DNA of 64,000 bases from Muriicola soli. Lineage in GTDB: Bacteria > Bacteroidota > Bacteroidia > Flavobacteriales > Flavobacteriaceae. Shown piece after piece: positions 36,047 to 46,201 of this stretch. The stretch covers positions 1 to 64,000 of the forward strand of contig NZ_CP035544.1 in NCBI RefSeq assembly GCF_004139715.1, in the 5' to 3' direction. The position numbers and the translations under genes are program-made. The stretch's first letter is position 1. Every line of letters starts with the position of its first letter. Under the pieces are notes generated by a model that had not been told where the DNA came from, searched no databases, and was given only the letters and a program-made list of their open reading frames with translations.

Positions 36047-36862
36047 ATGGAACAGATAATTTCTTATTTCGAATCAATTAATCCCATTTTGGCCGCATTT
36101 TATGCCACCTTGTTCACCTGGGGCCTAACTGCTCTTGGGGCAGCTCTTGTCTTTCTCTTTAAAACGATGAACAGGGCAGTACTAGATGGCATGCTGGGTT
36201 TCACCGGTGGTGTAATGGTGGCAGCAAGTTTCTGGAGTTTGCTCGCTCCCGGAATAGAGATGAGTCCGGGTGAAGGATTTCAAAAAGTCGTTCCCGCTGC
36301 AGTCGGATTTTTGTTAGGGGCTGCCTTTATTTATGGCCTTGATAAAATACTACCCCATATCCATATTAATTTCAAGGAATCGGAAGGGATCAAGACTCCC
36401 TGGCACAGGACCACGCTCCTCACCCTCGCCATAACCTTGCACAATATCCCCGAAGGTCTGGCCGTAGGCGTTTTATTTGGCGGGGTTGCCGCGGGCTTTG
36501 AAGGAGCCAATATTGGTGGGGCAGTTGCCCTCGCCCTGGGGATTGGCTTGCAAAATTTCCCTGAAGGATTTGCTGTAGCCATGCCTTTGCGCAGACAGGG
36601 CCTGAGCAGGTTAAAAAGTTTTACTTACGGGCAGGCTTCTGCAGCCGTAGAGCCCTTAGCCGCAGTACTCGGCGCATGGGCTGTTCTTACATTCCAACCC
36701 ATTTTACCTTATGCGCTTTCTTTTGCTGCCGGGGCAATGATCTTTGTTGTAGTTGAAGAGGTGATTCCTGAGACCCAACTAGATAAATACACTGATATTG
36801 CTACCATGGGTTTTATCGGTGGATTTATTATAATGATGGCCTTAGATGTCGGACTCGGTTAG
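36047..36862 (+). CDS. ZIP-family divalent metal transporter
   Basis: 271 residues, about eight TM segments. The ZIP metal-site helices are visible: HNIPEGLAVGVLFGG (about residue 132) and NFPEGFAVAMPLRRQG (about residue 172), with a short His-containing loop (HIHINFKES) before. Family role: import of zinc, iron or manganese across the inner membrane. Co-transcribed with the DtxR-type regulator (6-bp gap), which fits iron or manganese better than zinc, but this is inference. Confidence 0.93.
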   Translation: MEQIISYFESINPILAAFYATLFTWGLTALGAALVFLFKTMNRAVLDGMLGFTGGVMVAASFWSLLAPGIEMSPGEGFQKVVPAAVGFLLGAAFIYGLDKILPHIHINFKESEGIKTPWHRTTLLTLAITLHNIPEGLAVGVLFGGVAAGFEGANIGGAVALALGIGLQNFPEGFAVAMPLRRQGLSRLKSFTYGQASAAVEPLAAVLGAWAVLTFQPILPYALSFAAGAMIFVVVEEVIPETQLDKYTDIATMGFIGGFIIMMALDVGLG

Positions 36863-37004
36863 CAGCAAATTAAAATTCTGGGAATTCCACAGCAGAAAAA
36901 CCTTCATAGCTTAGCTTACTCTCCACCCTAAGCTGTTCCAGTACATAATTATCCTCATCTTCTGAAATCAGACTGAGGGCAAAGTGGGATTAGTACTTTT
37001 CTAC

Positions 37005-37823
37005 CTAATCTTCTTCTTCACCTTTTTTTTCAGCTTGTATGTAGGGAATAGTATCTATAATATATTCGAGGACCTGTATTCTGGCCTCTGTTTTGGAATT
37101 GGCCTCAACAACTATCCAGGGCGACGTTTTAAGATCGGTATGTTCAAACATCTTTAGTTTAAATTCGGTGTAGGTATCCCACAATTCCTGCGCCTTGCGA
37201 TCAACGGGCGTTAGCTTCCAGCGTTTTAACGGACTTGATTGAATGTCTTTAAACCGCCTGGCTTGTTCTTCTTTAGTAATTGAAAAGTAGAACTTGATGA
37301 GGTAGATTCCGGAATCCATGATCATGTTTTCAAAGCTATTTACCTGCTCCATAAAACTTTGGTACTGCGATTTCGTACAAAATCCATTTACGGGTTCTAC
37401 AACGGCCCTGTTATACCAGCTTCGATCGAAAAAAACCATTTCTCCGGGCTTGGGTAATTGATTGACGTAGCGCTGAAAATACCATTGTCCCTGTTCTTCT
37501 ACGGTAGGCTTCGGAAGTGCCACAATTCTGAAATGACGGGGATTAATGTGCTCTGTAATCCTGCGTATTGCACCACCTTTTCCGGCGGCATCCCGACCTT
37601 CAAAAATAACGACTACCTTTTTGTTTTTTTCTATGACCCAATTTTGCAATTTGATCACCTCTGCCTGGAGTTCGTGAAATCTAAGTTCACTCTTCACCAG
37701 TCTCAAAGCTTTGTCAACATTTGGTTTTTTGTCGGCCAATAAAGATTTTAAACCCAGGGGTGTATTAAGTAATTGAAGATCTTCCTCACTTAAATGTAGT
37801 TTACCGGCAGTTCCTTTTCTCAT
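37005..37823 (-). CDS. ppk2: Polyphosphate kinase 2 family protein (second of tandem pair)
   Basis: 272 residues from the ATG at 37823 (an adjacent GTG at 37826 is possible). P-loop motif VVIFEGRDAAGKGGAIRR near residue 72, lid/second motif FFDRSWYNRAVVEPVNGF near 134, and a basic helix. This is a one-domain PPK2, the type that transfers phosphate between polyphosphate and nucleoside diphosphates. It starts 4 bp after the stop of the paralogous PPK2 gene. It is only moderately similar to the paralog, so this is not a recent duplication. Confidence 0.93.
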   Translation of the reverse strand: MRKGTAGKLHLSEEDLQLLNTPLGLKSLLADKKPNVDKALRLVKSELRFHELQAEVIKLQNWVIEKNKKVVVIFEGRDAAGKGGAIRRITEHINPRHFRIVALPKPTVEEQGQWYFQRYVNQLPKPGEMVFFDRSWYNRAVVEPVNGFCTKSQYQSFMEQVNSFENMIMDSGIYLIKFYFSITKEEQARRFKDIQSSPLKRWKLTPVDRKAQELWDTYTEFKLKMFEHTDLKTSPWIVVEANSKTEARIQVLEYIIDTIPYIQAEKKGEEED

Positions 37824-37826
37824 CAC

Positions 37827-38672
37827 TTATATATCAATTTGTTCGATCTGCCTAAAGTATCTCTGGACAATGTTGGGATCGGGAAGGATCGTGGTTTTGG
37901 ATTTGTGAGAACCTGAGTAATCGAACTGGGACAGGACATATCTCATGCTCTCCAGTCGAGCTGTTTTTTTACTGTTTGCTTTAACGATGATCCACGGACT
38001 GAAAGTGGAATGTGTTTTGGCGAACATATGTTCCTTGTAGTAAGTGTACTTGTCCCAAAGTTCCTGTCCTTTTTGATCAACAGGACTGAATTTCCATTTT
38101 TTAAGCGGATTGAGAAGACGTGAATCCATACGCTTCTTCTGTTCTTTTTTAGAAATCGAAAACCAGAATTTGATGATTTTTACGCCATCTTCATAGAGCA
38201 TATGTTCAAATCCGGGTACTTGTACCATAAACTGATTATACTCCTGTTGATTGCAGAATCCCATAACGGGTTCTACCACCGCACGGTTGTACCAGCTTCG
38301 GTCAAAAAGGACGATTTCTCCCGGGTTAGGAAGTTCCTTGATATATCTTCTGAAATACCATTGCCCCTTTTCAACATCAGTGGGTTTTGACAGGGCGACC
38401 ACCCGGGTAGATCTGGGATTCAGGTGTTGTTTAAATCTCTTGATGGCTCCTCCTTTTCCTGCAGCATCGCGACCTTCAAAAATAACCGCTACTCTTATTC
38501 CATTTTTCTTGACCCATCGCTGAAAATTCACCATCTCGATTTGAAGCAATCGCAACTCCTCCTCATATCTCAGATTCTGGAGGGCTTTATTTACAGGCAT
38601 CCCTTTATTCAGGGCAATTTCTATAAGGTCTTTTCTTTTCTTGGCCTGAGACAGGTCTTCTATGGTGTACAT
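37827..38672 (-). CDS. ppk2: Polyphosphate kinase 2 family protein (first of tandem pair)
   Basis: 281 residues from the ATG at 38672. Walker A region VAVIFEGRDAAGKGGAIKRF near residue 62 and VLFDRSWYNRAVVEPVMGF near 125; the FSPVDQKGQELWDKYTYYKE region matches its neighbour. Single-domain PPK2. Two adjacent copies may differ in direction (ATP/GTP regeneration versus polyphosphate synthesis) or may form hetero-oligomers; the sequence does not decide. No array like those of the 1-10 kb phosphate block was seen upstream. Confidence 0.93.
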   Translation of the reverse strand: MYTIEDLSQAKKRKDLIEIALNKGMPVNKALQNLRYEEELRLLQIEMVNFQRWVKKNGIRVAVIFEGRDAAGKGGAIKRFKQHLNPRSTRVVALSKPTDVEKGQWYFRRYIKELPNPGEIVLFDRSWYNRAVVEPVMGFCNQQEYNQFMVQVPGFEHMLYEDGVKIIKFWFSISKKEQKKRMDSRLLNPLKKWKFSPVDQKGQELWDKYTYYKEHMFAKTHSTFSPWIIVKANSKKTARLESMRYVLSQFDYSGSHKSKTTILPDPNIVQRYFRQIEQIDI

Positions 38673-38880
38673 CAATAAGGCAGGAATTAGGTTTAAGCTG
38701 GTTTAGAAAGACCAAACCCCGTTAAAGATCCTGGCCTCGAGTCTAAAGATACTATTTTTGATTTTTTTTCAGTGCAGAGATGTTGAATTATACCGCCCTT
38801 AATAAGACCATTTGCGCAATTGTGCTCCTTCTTGCTTTAATGACACCTATTGACTAAGTTTAACAGTCAATTCTATCCCT

Positions 38881-40929
38881 ATGAGAAAAAGTGTAAATAT
38901 CCTGTGTTTCTTATTGATAAGCCTATTAATAAAAGTAGGATATGCCCAGAAAATACCCTTTGAATACCTCGATGTTTTCGATCTGCAATATGTCTCTGAT
39001 CCACAGATTTCGCCTGGCGGAAACTGGATTGTTTATCGCAGAATGGGCTTTAATATCATGACCGATCGGGCAGAGGGAAACCTCTGGATGATCAGAACTG
39101 ATGGCAGTAAACATCAGAAACTCACTTCACGGGAAGTATCGGAATACAGCCCTGTTTGGTCTCCCAATGGTGACCGGATTGCTTTTGTCAGTGCTACCGA
39201 TGAGGGATCAGAAATTTATATCTACTGGTTAGAATCGGGTAAATTTGCCCGAATTTCACAACTGCCATCCAGTCCTTCCTCCCTAACCTGGTCACCCAAT
39301 GGTGATCTGTTGGCCTTTTCCATGAATGTCCCTGAAAAACCACCCGTGCTTGCCAAGATGCCCCAGAAACCAAAAGGCGCCAAATGGGCAGATTCACCGA
39401 GAATTACAGACCGGGTATATCACGAAGCAGACGGAAGGGGATATATTGAACCCGGCTTTAATCATTTGTTTGTCCTACCGGCTGATGGGGGATCTCCAAG
39501 GCAATTGACGGAAGGAAATTATCAACACCGGGGAGCACTTAACTGGTCTACAGATGGAAAAGAACTCTTTTTCTCCGCGAACAGAAGTGATGATTGGGAA
39601 TACGATTTCAGAAATAGTGAGATCTATTCCGTAAATGTAGAGAACGGAACCATCAGGGAACTCACGACTAGAAAAGGCCCCGACCGCAACCCTGCACTTT
39701 CACCGGACGGGCAAACCATCGCTTATTCCGGCTACGAGGACAAAGTTCAGGCCTATCAGCTGAGTCGGTTACAGATGATGGATTTCAACGGGGATAACAA
39801 GAGAAGTATATCCCAAAATTTTGATCGGGATGTGGACGATTACATATGGGATTCCAAAGGGAATGGGCTCTATATAATGTACGACGATAAGGGCAACACA
39901 AAAATCGCCCATATGTCTAAAAACGGTAGCGTAAAGAACCTGGTTGGGAACGTCGGGGGAACCTCTATCGGAAGACCGTACGGCGGTGGGTCTTTCAGTG
40001 TCTCTGACAACGGGACAATTGCATTTACCCAGACAAGACCCGAATACCCTGCTGAATTGGCCGTATACGATCCCAAACGGGGAACGTCAACTAAAATTAC
40101 GGACCTCAATGGACCACTGCTCAATTATCGGGAACTGGGCAGGGTAGAAGAGGTTTGGTATACATCGTCTTTTGACCAAAGGGATCTGCAAGGGTGGGTA
40201 GTTTATCCTCCGGGTTATGATCCGGGAAAAAAATACCCCTTTCTTGTTGAAAATCACGGCGGGCCCATATCCAATTACGGCGATAGGTTTACTGCCGAGA
40301 TACAGCTTTACGCTTCAGATGGATACATTGTCTTTTATCCAAATGCCAGAGGGAGTACCAGTTACGGGGAGGAGTTTGGAAACCTGCTCTACAATAACTA
40401 CCCGGGGCAGGACTATGACGATGTAATGGACGGGGTTAATTTTTGTATCGAAAAGGGAATTGCCCATGAAGATCAGCTCTTTGTTACCGGAGGAAGTGCC
40501 GGGGGAATAATGACCGCGTGGATCATTGGGAAAAACAACAGATTTGAGGCGGCAGTGGTAGCAAAGCCGGTAATGAACTGGATCAGTAAGACGCTCGTTG
40601 CAGATAATTATTTCGGTTATGCGAATTCTCGTTATCCCGGGCAACCCTGGGAAAATTTTGAGGGCTACTGGAAATTCTCTCCCCTTTCCTTGGTCGGCAA
40701 GGTAGAAACCCCAACCATGGTATTGGTAGGGATGGATGATCTGCGGACTCCCCCCAGTGAGGCCAAGCAATTGTACCACGCCCTTAAATTGAGAAAAATT
40801 GAGACCGTTCTTGTAGAAATTCCAGGTGCTAGTCACGGAATAGCCAACAAACCCAGTAATCTGATCACCAAGGTAGCTCACACCCTGGCGTGGCTCAATA
40901 AATACCGTACTTCAAATAAAAAAGATTAA
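38881..40929 (+). CDS. Secreted S9-family (prolyl-oligopeptidase-like) serine peptidase
   Basis: 682 residues: signal peptide ending VGYAQ, a seven-bladed WD40/TolB-like propeller with repeated SPNGDRIAFVS/SPDGQTIAYSG units (about residues 30-400), then an alpha/beta-hydrolase domain. The catalytic triad is visible: Ser539 in GGSAGG, Asp in VGMDDLRTPP, and His in PGASHGIAN. It resembles dipeptidyl-peptidase/acylaminoacyl-peptidase members and likely trims peptides in the periplasm. It is directly followed by a small membrane-anchored protein gene with no gap. Confidence 0.93.
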   Translation: MRKSVNILCFLLISLLIKVGYAQKIPFEYLDVFDLQYVSDPQISPGGNWIVYRRMGFNIMTDRAEGNLWMIRTDGSKHQKLTSREVSEYSPVWSPNGDRIAFVSATDEGSEIYIYWLESGKFARISQLPSSPSSLTWSPNGDLLAFSMNVPEKPPVLAKMPQKPKGAKWADSPRITDRVYHEADGRGYIEPGFNHLFVLPADGGSPRQLTEGNYQHRGALNWSTDGKELFFSANRSDDWEYDFRNSEIYSVNVENGTIRELTTRKGPDRNPALSPDGQTIAYSGYEDKVQAYQLSRLQMMDFNGDNKRSISQNFDRDVDDYIWDSKGNGLYIMYDDKGNTKIAHMSKNGSVKNLVGNVGGTSIGRPYGGGSFSVSDNGTIAFTQTRPEYPAELAVYDPKRGTSTKITDLNGPLLNYRELGRVEEVWYTSSFDQRDLQGWVVYPPGYDPGKKYPFLVENHGGPISNYGDRFTAEIQLYASDGYIVFYPNARGSTSYGEEFGNLLYNNYPGQDYDDVMDGVNFCIEKGIAHEDQLFVTGGSAGGIMTAWIIGKNNRFEAAVVAKPVMNWISKTLVADNYFGYANSRYPGQPWENFEGYWKFSPLSLVGKVETPTMVLVGMDDLRTPPSEAKQLYHALKLRKIETVLVEIPGASHGIANKPSNLITKVAHTLAWLNKYRTSNKKD

Positions 40930-41352
40930 ATGGCTCCTCGCAAAAGACATTGGTTTTGGAATACCATCATTTTATTTACAATTGTGGTATGCCTGGCAGC
41001 CTTTATTTTGCATTCTAAAACATGGACGAGACAGGAGGAAGGGGGATTTACACTGATAACAGGTTTTTACTATTCGGAGATTCGCTACGATGACATTAGA
41101 AATCTAAGTTTAGTTCCCAGAATTCCGGAGATGGAAAGAAATAGCGGCTTTTCTGCCTGGACGATAGAAAAAGGAGTATTCAGAGATACTCTTCAGGGAA
41201 TGGAGGGGATCAGAGTGTATGTTGACAATTTGGAGAATCCCAAGATCAGGCTGCAACAAAAAGATTCATCCTTGATCTTCTTTAATTTTAAAGATTCTCT
41301 TGAAACTGTAAGCTTTTACGAAAATCTTCTCCGGGAGTTTTCAGCCCAATAA
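40930..41352 (+). CDS. Single-TM membrane-anchored protein of unknown function
   Basis: 140 residues: a basic N-terminus (MAPRKRHWFWN), one TM helix (about 10-27), then a soluble domain of short strands and a C-terminal helix (ETVSFYENLLREFSAQ), a layout reminiscent of bacterial PH-like domains, though I cannot assign the family. It begins at the base after the S9 peptidase stop, so it is translationally coupled to it and may be membrane-associated with it. Confidence 0.65.
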   Translation: MAPRKRHWFWNTIILFTIVVCLAAFILHSKTWTRQEEGGFTLITGFYYSEIRYDDIRNLSLVPRIPEMERNSGFSAWTIEKGVFRDTLQGMEGIRVYVDNLENPKIRLQQKDSSLIFFNFKDSLETVSFYENLLREFSAQ

Positions 41353-41465
41353 AAAAAGTGCTGGCTTAAATTTTAAAAAAGCTTTATCATTTTAAAAAGA
41401 AAAAATTAGTGATTTTAAAATACTTTTGATAGCCATAAGCAGTTAAGGATAGAGAAAAAGGTTTT

Positions 41466-41876
41466 ATGATAAAATATTTGAAATATATACTCCTCTTGCT
41501 GCCCTGTTTGGTCATGGCTCAAAACGAACTTACCATCGAAGTAGAGGGGGTACAGTCCTCCAAAGGCAAAATAAATATTGCTATCTACAACCACGCCGAA
41601 GGTTTTCTAAAATTTGAAGAAGTCTATATTTCTGATAGTGCGGTAGCTACTACAGGTCAAACTTGGCTAAAGATCAGCAATCTACCCAGCGGGGAATACG
41701 CCCTTGCTGTTTTCCACGATGAAAATGGAAATAATATCCTAGATACCAATTGGCTGGGAATCCCCAAAGAGCCCGTAGGCTTTTCGAACTCCCGGATGAA
41801 AACCTTCGGGCCTCCGAGTTTTAAAGAATGTTCCTTTAACCTCAATTCAGACAAGGCCATAAAGGTCATACTGTAA
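41466..41876 (+). CDS. DUF2141 domain-containing secreted protein
   Basis: 136 residues with a signal peptide ending VMAQ, followed by a single beta-sandwich domain with the DUF2141 pattern (KGKINIAIYN near residue 38, LPSGEYALAVFHDENGN near 75, DTNWLGIPKEPVGFSN near 95). Function unknown; such proteins are exported and often sit alone. It is convergent with the tricorn-like protease gene (3 bp between stops). Confidence 0.85.
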   Translation: MIKYLKYILLLLPCLVMAQNELTIEVEGVQSSKGKINIAIYNHAEGFLKFEEVYISDSAVATTGQTWLKISNLPSGEYALAVFHDENGNNILDTNWLGIPKEPVGFSNSRMKTFGPPSFKECSFNLNSDKAIKVIL

Positions 41877-41879
41877 TTT

Positions 41880-44800
41880 TTAATTATCGCTTTTCTCGTA
41901 CCCGGGTGGACGCATCCATCTGGTTGGCGGCGCGGGTTCTGACTTCATTATAAATTCCTGAGTTTTTAATAATCTCAAAGCCTCTTCAACACTTTTTTCC
42001 AGCTGAGGATCATGTCCTTCCAGTACTTTTTTCGGGTCCTGTATAACTTCTATATCCGGGGCAATACCTTCGCCTTCTACTGCCCATTCCCCATTTACAT
42101 CAAAGAATCCACCGCGGGGGGCAACCATACGTCCGCCATCAATAAATCTCGGTGTGTCCCAGGTTCCCACCAGGCCTCCCCATGTTCGGGTACCCACAAG
42201 AGGACCAATATTTTTTGCCTTAAACATATAGGGTAACAAGTCTCCGCCTGAGCCAGCTCTTTCGTTGATGATCATGACCTTAGGTCCCCATATACCTGCA
42301 ATAGGTGTTGTCCAGGGCCGGTTATCATTTGTTTTGCTGTTAAAATAACCTACCAGGGTACGGTCCATAATATCGATCATATAGTCTGCTGCAGAGCCTC
42401 CTCCGTTATTGCGTTCATCAATGATCACACCTTTTTTATCTTGCTGAGCGAAATAGTAGCGGTTGAAATATTCGAATCCACGACCACCTGTATTTGGGAC
42501 ATAAACGTAGGCCAGTTTACCATCTGACAATGAATCTACTTTTTTGCGATTGCCTTCGATCCAGTCCATCGTCCTGAGCAGAAATTCACTTCTTACCGGT
42601 TTAATAAGTATTTCTCTCGCATTGCTTAAGTCCGTTCCCGAGGAAACACTTAAAATGGTTTCCCGGCCGGCTTTTTGCTCTAATAAACTGTAGGGATTTA
42701 TATCTGAGCTAAGCGGATGGCCATTGATGGCTAGAATATAGTCACCTGCCTTAACGTCAATTCCAGGAAGGTGCAACGGGGCACTAAGTCCCGGATTATA
42801 CACCTCTCCATTGTAGATCTTTGAAATGCGATAGTGTCCGTTTACTGCTTCCAGATCGCAACCTAACAGACCTATGGGCACATTGTCGATATCTGGGAGA
42901 TCACCACCCGATACATAAGAATGCCCAATGGCGACTTCCCCGCTCATGATGTCTACTACGTAATTGAGATCTGTTCTGTGGCGCACGTGATTAATCCATG
43001 GGGAATACCACTCATAAATAAGGTCCCAGGGCGCACCGTGCACGTTGTTTACATAGAGGAAATCCCTCATAAACCGCCAACCTTCCTTGAAGATTTGATG
43101 ATATTCTGCCCTGGGATCAACCCTGATCTTCATATTGGTATTCAGTTTGCCATCGCTGGCTTTAAAACTTCCGCTGGTTTCTGAAATAAACCAGGAGCCA
43201 TTTTGCTTGACTAAAACACTTTTTCTGTCTGAGGAAGGAACAAAATCGGAGATGTTATTTCCAAATTCCTCTGCTTTCATTTTTTCCACATCATAGGTAT
43301 GGATTTTAAAATTGGGCTCATTGGGGACATTTTCGGCTACAAACACCTGATGCTTGGTACTTTTGGCCAGGGCCACATAATTTCGTTCCGCCAGATCTAA
43401 GGGAATGATACGGGAGTAAATTCCATTTGCATCAATTTTTACGGTGACTTTTTTTTCAACCTCTTCGGTTTCTCCCTTTTTCTTTTTGCTGTCATTTTTT
43501 TCTGTAGGTGCAGTACTAATCTCTTCTTCATCGGAAGCAGGAAGGTTTGGCGCTTTCCCATCGGCAGCAAGGACCAGGGCATACAAACTCCGTGTGACCT
43601 GCGGATCATATGAACTCATATCTAACCAGCCTGTTTGCAAGCCGTAATTCGTGCTTGCCAGAAAATAGAGATAGGCACCTGATTCGTCCCAGACAGGGCT
43701 GATAGCATCCGCCATACCGTCGGTTATTTGTAATTCTTTTTCTACCTGAACATCATAGGCGAAAATTGCCTTAAAATGACTGTTTAATTGTTTGGAATAG
43801 GCAATCCATCGGCTATCCGGAGACCAAACCGGATTCATGGTCCGGTTGGGGTGTGCATATCGATCTGTCGCTACCTTTTTAACGCTCCCCGAATTAAGAG
43901 CTATGATCCAGACATTGTAATCTGTATCCGAATAAGCGATATAATTTCCGTTGGGAGACCAGGTAGGTTGAAAATAGAAGGTTGGGTTGGGCAGGGGATA
44001 ACTCTTGAGCTTACTACCGTCCTGATTTGCCACTACCAATTGATATTCCCCGCTCGCATCGGTGAACCACGCAATCCGATCACCTTTAGGAGACCAAACG
44101 GGATAACGGTCTGCCACTCCGGGAGTATTCGTGAGATTGCGATAAGTGCCGTTTTCTTTTGGGACACTGATAATTTCACCCCTGTACTCAAAGATTGCTC
44201 TTTTCCCCGTGGGTGAAAGATTGGCGTTTGCCAGGTCATTGCCATTGACTTCTTCCCATCTGGGACGGGCAAAATTCATGTCGCCCTTCACCTCAATTTG
44301 CAATTGCTTTGTAGAATTATCTGAAGGATTCAGTAAATGAAGATAACCCCCTGTTCATAGACAATTTGTCCAGGTCCTGCATCCAGGCTTTTTACGTCAA
44401 ATTTTTTGTGAAAGGTGTGTTGTTCTTCTTCACCTGTCGACGGATCGTAAGACCATATGTTGCTGGCCAGATCACGCTCAGAGAGATAAAATACTTTGTT
44501 ATCATACCAAACAGGATCGAGGTGTCTTTCCTTGGTCGGTTGAGGAGTCCTCTGGAGATTCCCTGTTGCCAGTTCTACGATCCATACGGGCATCGCCTGG
44601 CCTCCCCTGTAATTCCTCCATTCGGGGTCCCAGAAAGTAATAGGAGTGTAAGCAACAAATTTGCCGTCCGGAGATATTTCTCCGTAGGCGGCACGGGGTA
44701 TGTTGATAGCTGTTGGAAGTCCACCAGTCGCAGATACCGTGTAAAGTTTATTCGTTTGTGTTGGTTTTGATTCTCTTCCCGACCTGAACAATATCTCACC

Positions 44801-45142
44801 TTCTGGGGTCCATCCCTGAACTATATCGGCCCCTGGATGCCAGGTAAGTCTTTTGGGCTCTCCTCCGCTAACCGGAATTATATAAACGTCACTATTTCCA
44901 TCATACTCCGCGGTGAAAGCGATCCACTCTCCGTCCCTGGAAAAATGCGGAGAAAATTCATATCCCGGATTGCTGGTCAGACGTTGCGCCTGTCCGCCGC
45001 TAACAGATACTTTCCAAAGGTCATTGGCATACACAAAAACGATGTCTGATGCCGAAATTGTAGGCTGTCTCAGGAGTTGAGTACCTTGCCCGCTGACGTC
45101 AAGTACAAACAAAAACAAAAATAGAAGGTATATTTTTTTCAT
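41880..45142 (-). CDS. Tricorn-like S41 protease with beta-propeller (one frameshift)
   Basis: The ATG at 45142 opens a secreted protein (signal ending VSGQ). The frame breaks at the CCCCC run 44347-44351 (G5 on the coding strand); one added base restores ...IVYEQGGYLHLLNPSDNSTKQLQIEV... and gives 1087 residues. Domains: two WD40/TolB-type propellers (about 25-640), a tricorn C1-like region, a PDZ domain (DVKAGDYILAINGHPL), and the S41 peptidase core with GKLAYVYVPNTGGRGFEYF and NERAGSGGDLLPYMF carrying the predicted nucleophile Ser. It probably degrades peptides in the periplasm. The break looks like a sequencing error. Confidence 0.88.
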
Positions 45143-45300
45143 TTGAGATAAAGTTTAGATGATTAAAGTATTGAAAAAAGCTGAGGCAACCAACCCGTAA
45201 AGAAAGGCGCTGGGATAGAAAAGGCAGCCCACTGGAAATCCAGACCATGAAGGTACATCCGTAACGGGATGTAAATAAATTGATAAAACTAAAACCGGAC

Positions 45301-45702
45301 TTATTTGGTGGTGATCCTTATGACGCCATTGGCGCCTCTTGCCCCGTATTCAGAAGCGTCAGTGCCGTAAAGGGCTTCTATATTTGCCACATTTACGTTG
45401 TCTACCAGTTGATCAATACTGCGGAAAGAGGTACCGACAATATAACCATTGAGCACATATAGGGGTTGCTGGGATCCCTCGAGTAACATGGAGTTATTGG
45501 CCTTGTTAAAAAACGGGATTCCGCCTTTAACAACAATACCGGGCAGGCGCCTTATTTGGTTGAGGAGTGAAATGGTCACCCTGTTTTTATCGTCCAGGTT
45601 TTTACCAAGGGGAGTCTCAGAATCCCCTGCTGTATTTTTAGAAGTTCCGCAAGCGGATAAAATTATTAGAGACAGGGAGAACAAAAGGATAATTCGTTTC
45701 AT
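45301..45702 (-). CDS. Plug-only TonB-receptor-like lipoprotein
   Basis: 133 residues: lipoprotein signal (LIILSACG), a short Ser/Asp linker, then one domain with SusC-type plug features: LPGIVVKGG, QPLYVLNGYIVGT (compare PLYIVDGV), NVANIEALYGTDASEYGARGANGVIRITTK (compare IEVLKGASAAAIYG...GVVIITTK). The protein ends right there, with no barrel, and no barrel frame lies downstream. Such stand-alone plug lipoproteins occur in Bacteroidota, but their role is not established as far as I know. Monocistronic. Confidence 0.75.
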   Translation of the reverse strand: MKRIILLFSLSLIILSACGTSKNTAGDSETPLGKNLDDKNRVTISLLNQIRRLPGIVVKGGIPFFNKANNSMLLEGSQQPLYVLNGYIVGTSFRSIDQLVDNVNVANIEALYGTDASEYGARGANGVIRITTK

Positions 45703-45812
45703 TATAACAGTGTATTTAACGACTCTAAAGATATGCTAATTCTGACGGACGCACTAAGTTTTTATCTATAGTGATCAGGCGTGAATGATTATATTTGGTC
45801 AAAATAATAACA

Positions 45813-46199
45813 ATGATATTACTGGTTCAGGTTGTGGGAGCCCTATTAGGATTGCTGGCAGTTTTGTTTGGAGCATTTGGAGCTCATGTGTTAAAAAAAT
45901 CCCTTTCTGAGGAGTTGTTAAGAAGTTTCGAAACCGGAGTGAAATACCAGATGTATCACGCCTTGTTATTGGTGGTTCTTGGTTTTAACCTCGGCTTTAC
46001 CTCCGCATTGGAAACCTATATGGCCTACTGTTTTATTTTTGGTACCCTTTTATTTTCATTCAGTATTTACGGACTTTGCCTTTCCAGCGCGAAAGGCAGA
46101 AAATGGAAATTTTTAGGACCTGTAACCCCGGTAGGAGGCCTTCTTTTACTTGCAGGATGGGCATTGTTGTTCTATTCCTTTATCGCCCATATTGTTTAG
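45813..46199 (+). CDS. DUF423 membrane protein (YgdD-like)
   Basis: 128 residues from the ATG at 45813 (MILLVQVVGALLGLLAVLFG); the upstream TTG at 45795 is less likely. Four TM segments and the family motif FGAFGAHVLKKSLSEELLRSFETGVKYQMYHALLL. Small inner-membrane protein of unknown function. Convergent with the feo operon. Confidence 0.88.
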   Translation: MILLVQVVGALLGLLAVLFGAFGAHVLKKSLSEELLRSFETGVKYQMYHALLLVVLGFNLGFTSALETYMAYCFIFGTLLFSFSIYGLCLSSAKGRKWKFLGPVTPVGGLLLLAGWALLFYSFIAHIV

Positions 46200-46201
46200 T
46201 G

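Noticed and set aside
40315-40881. 188-codon minus-strand frame inside the S9 peptidase gene
   Set aside because: Antisense shadow; the plus strand carries the intact catalytic domain.
45143-45300. Possible small gene between the S41 protease and the plug lipoprotein
   Set aside because: No frame with a plausible start and length on either strand; nothing else recognisable.
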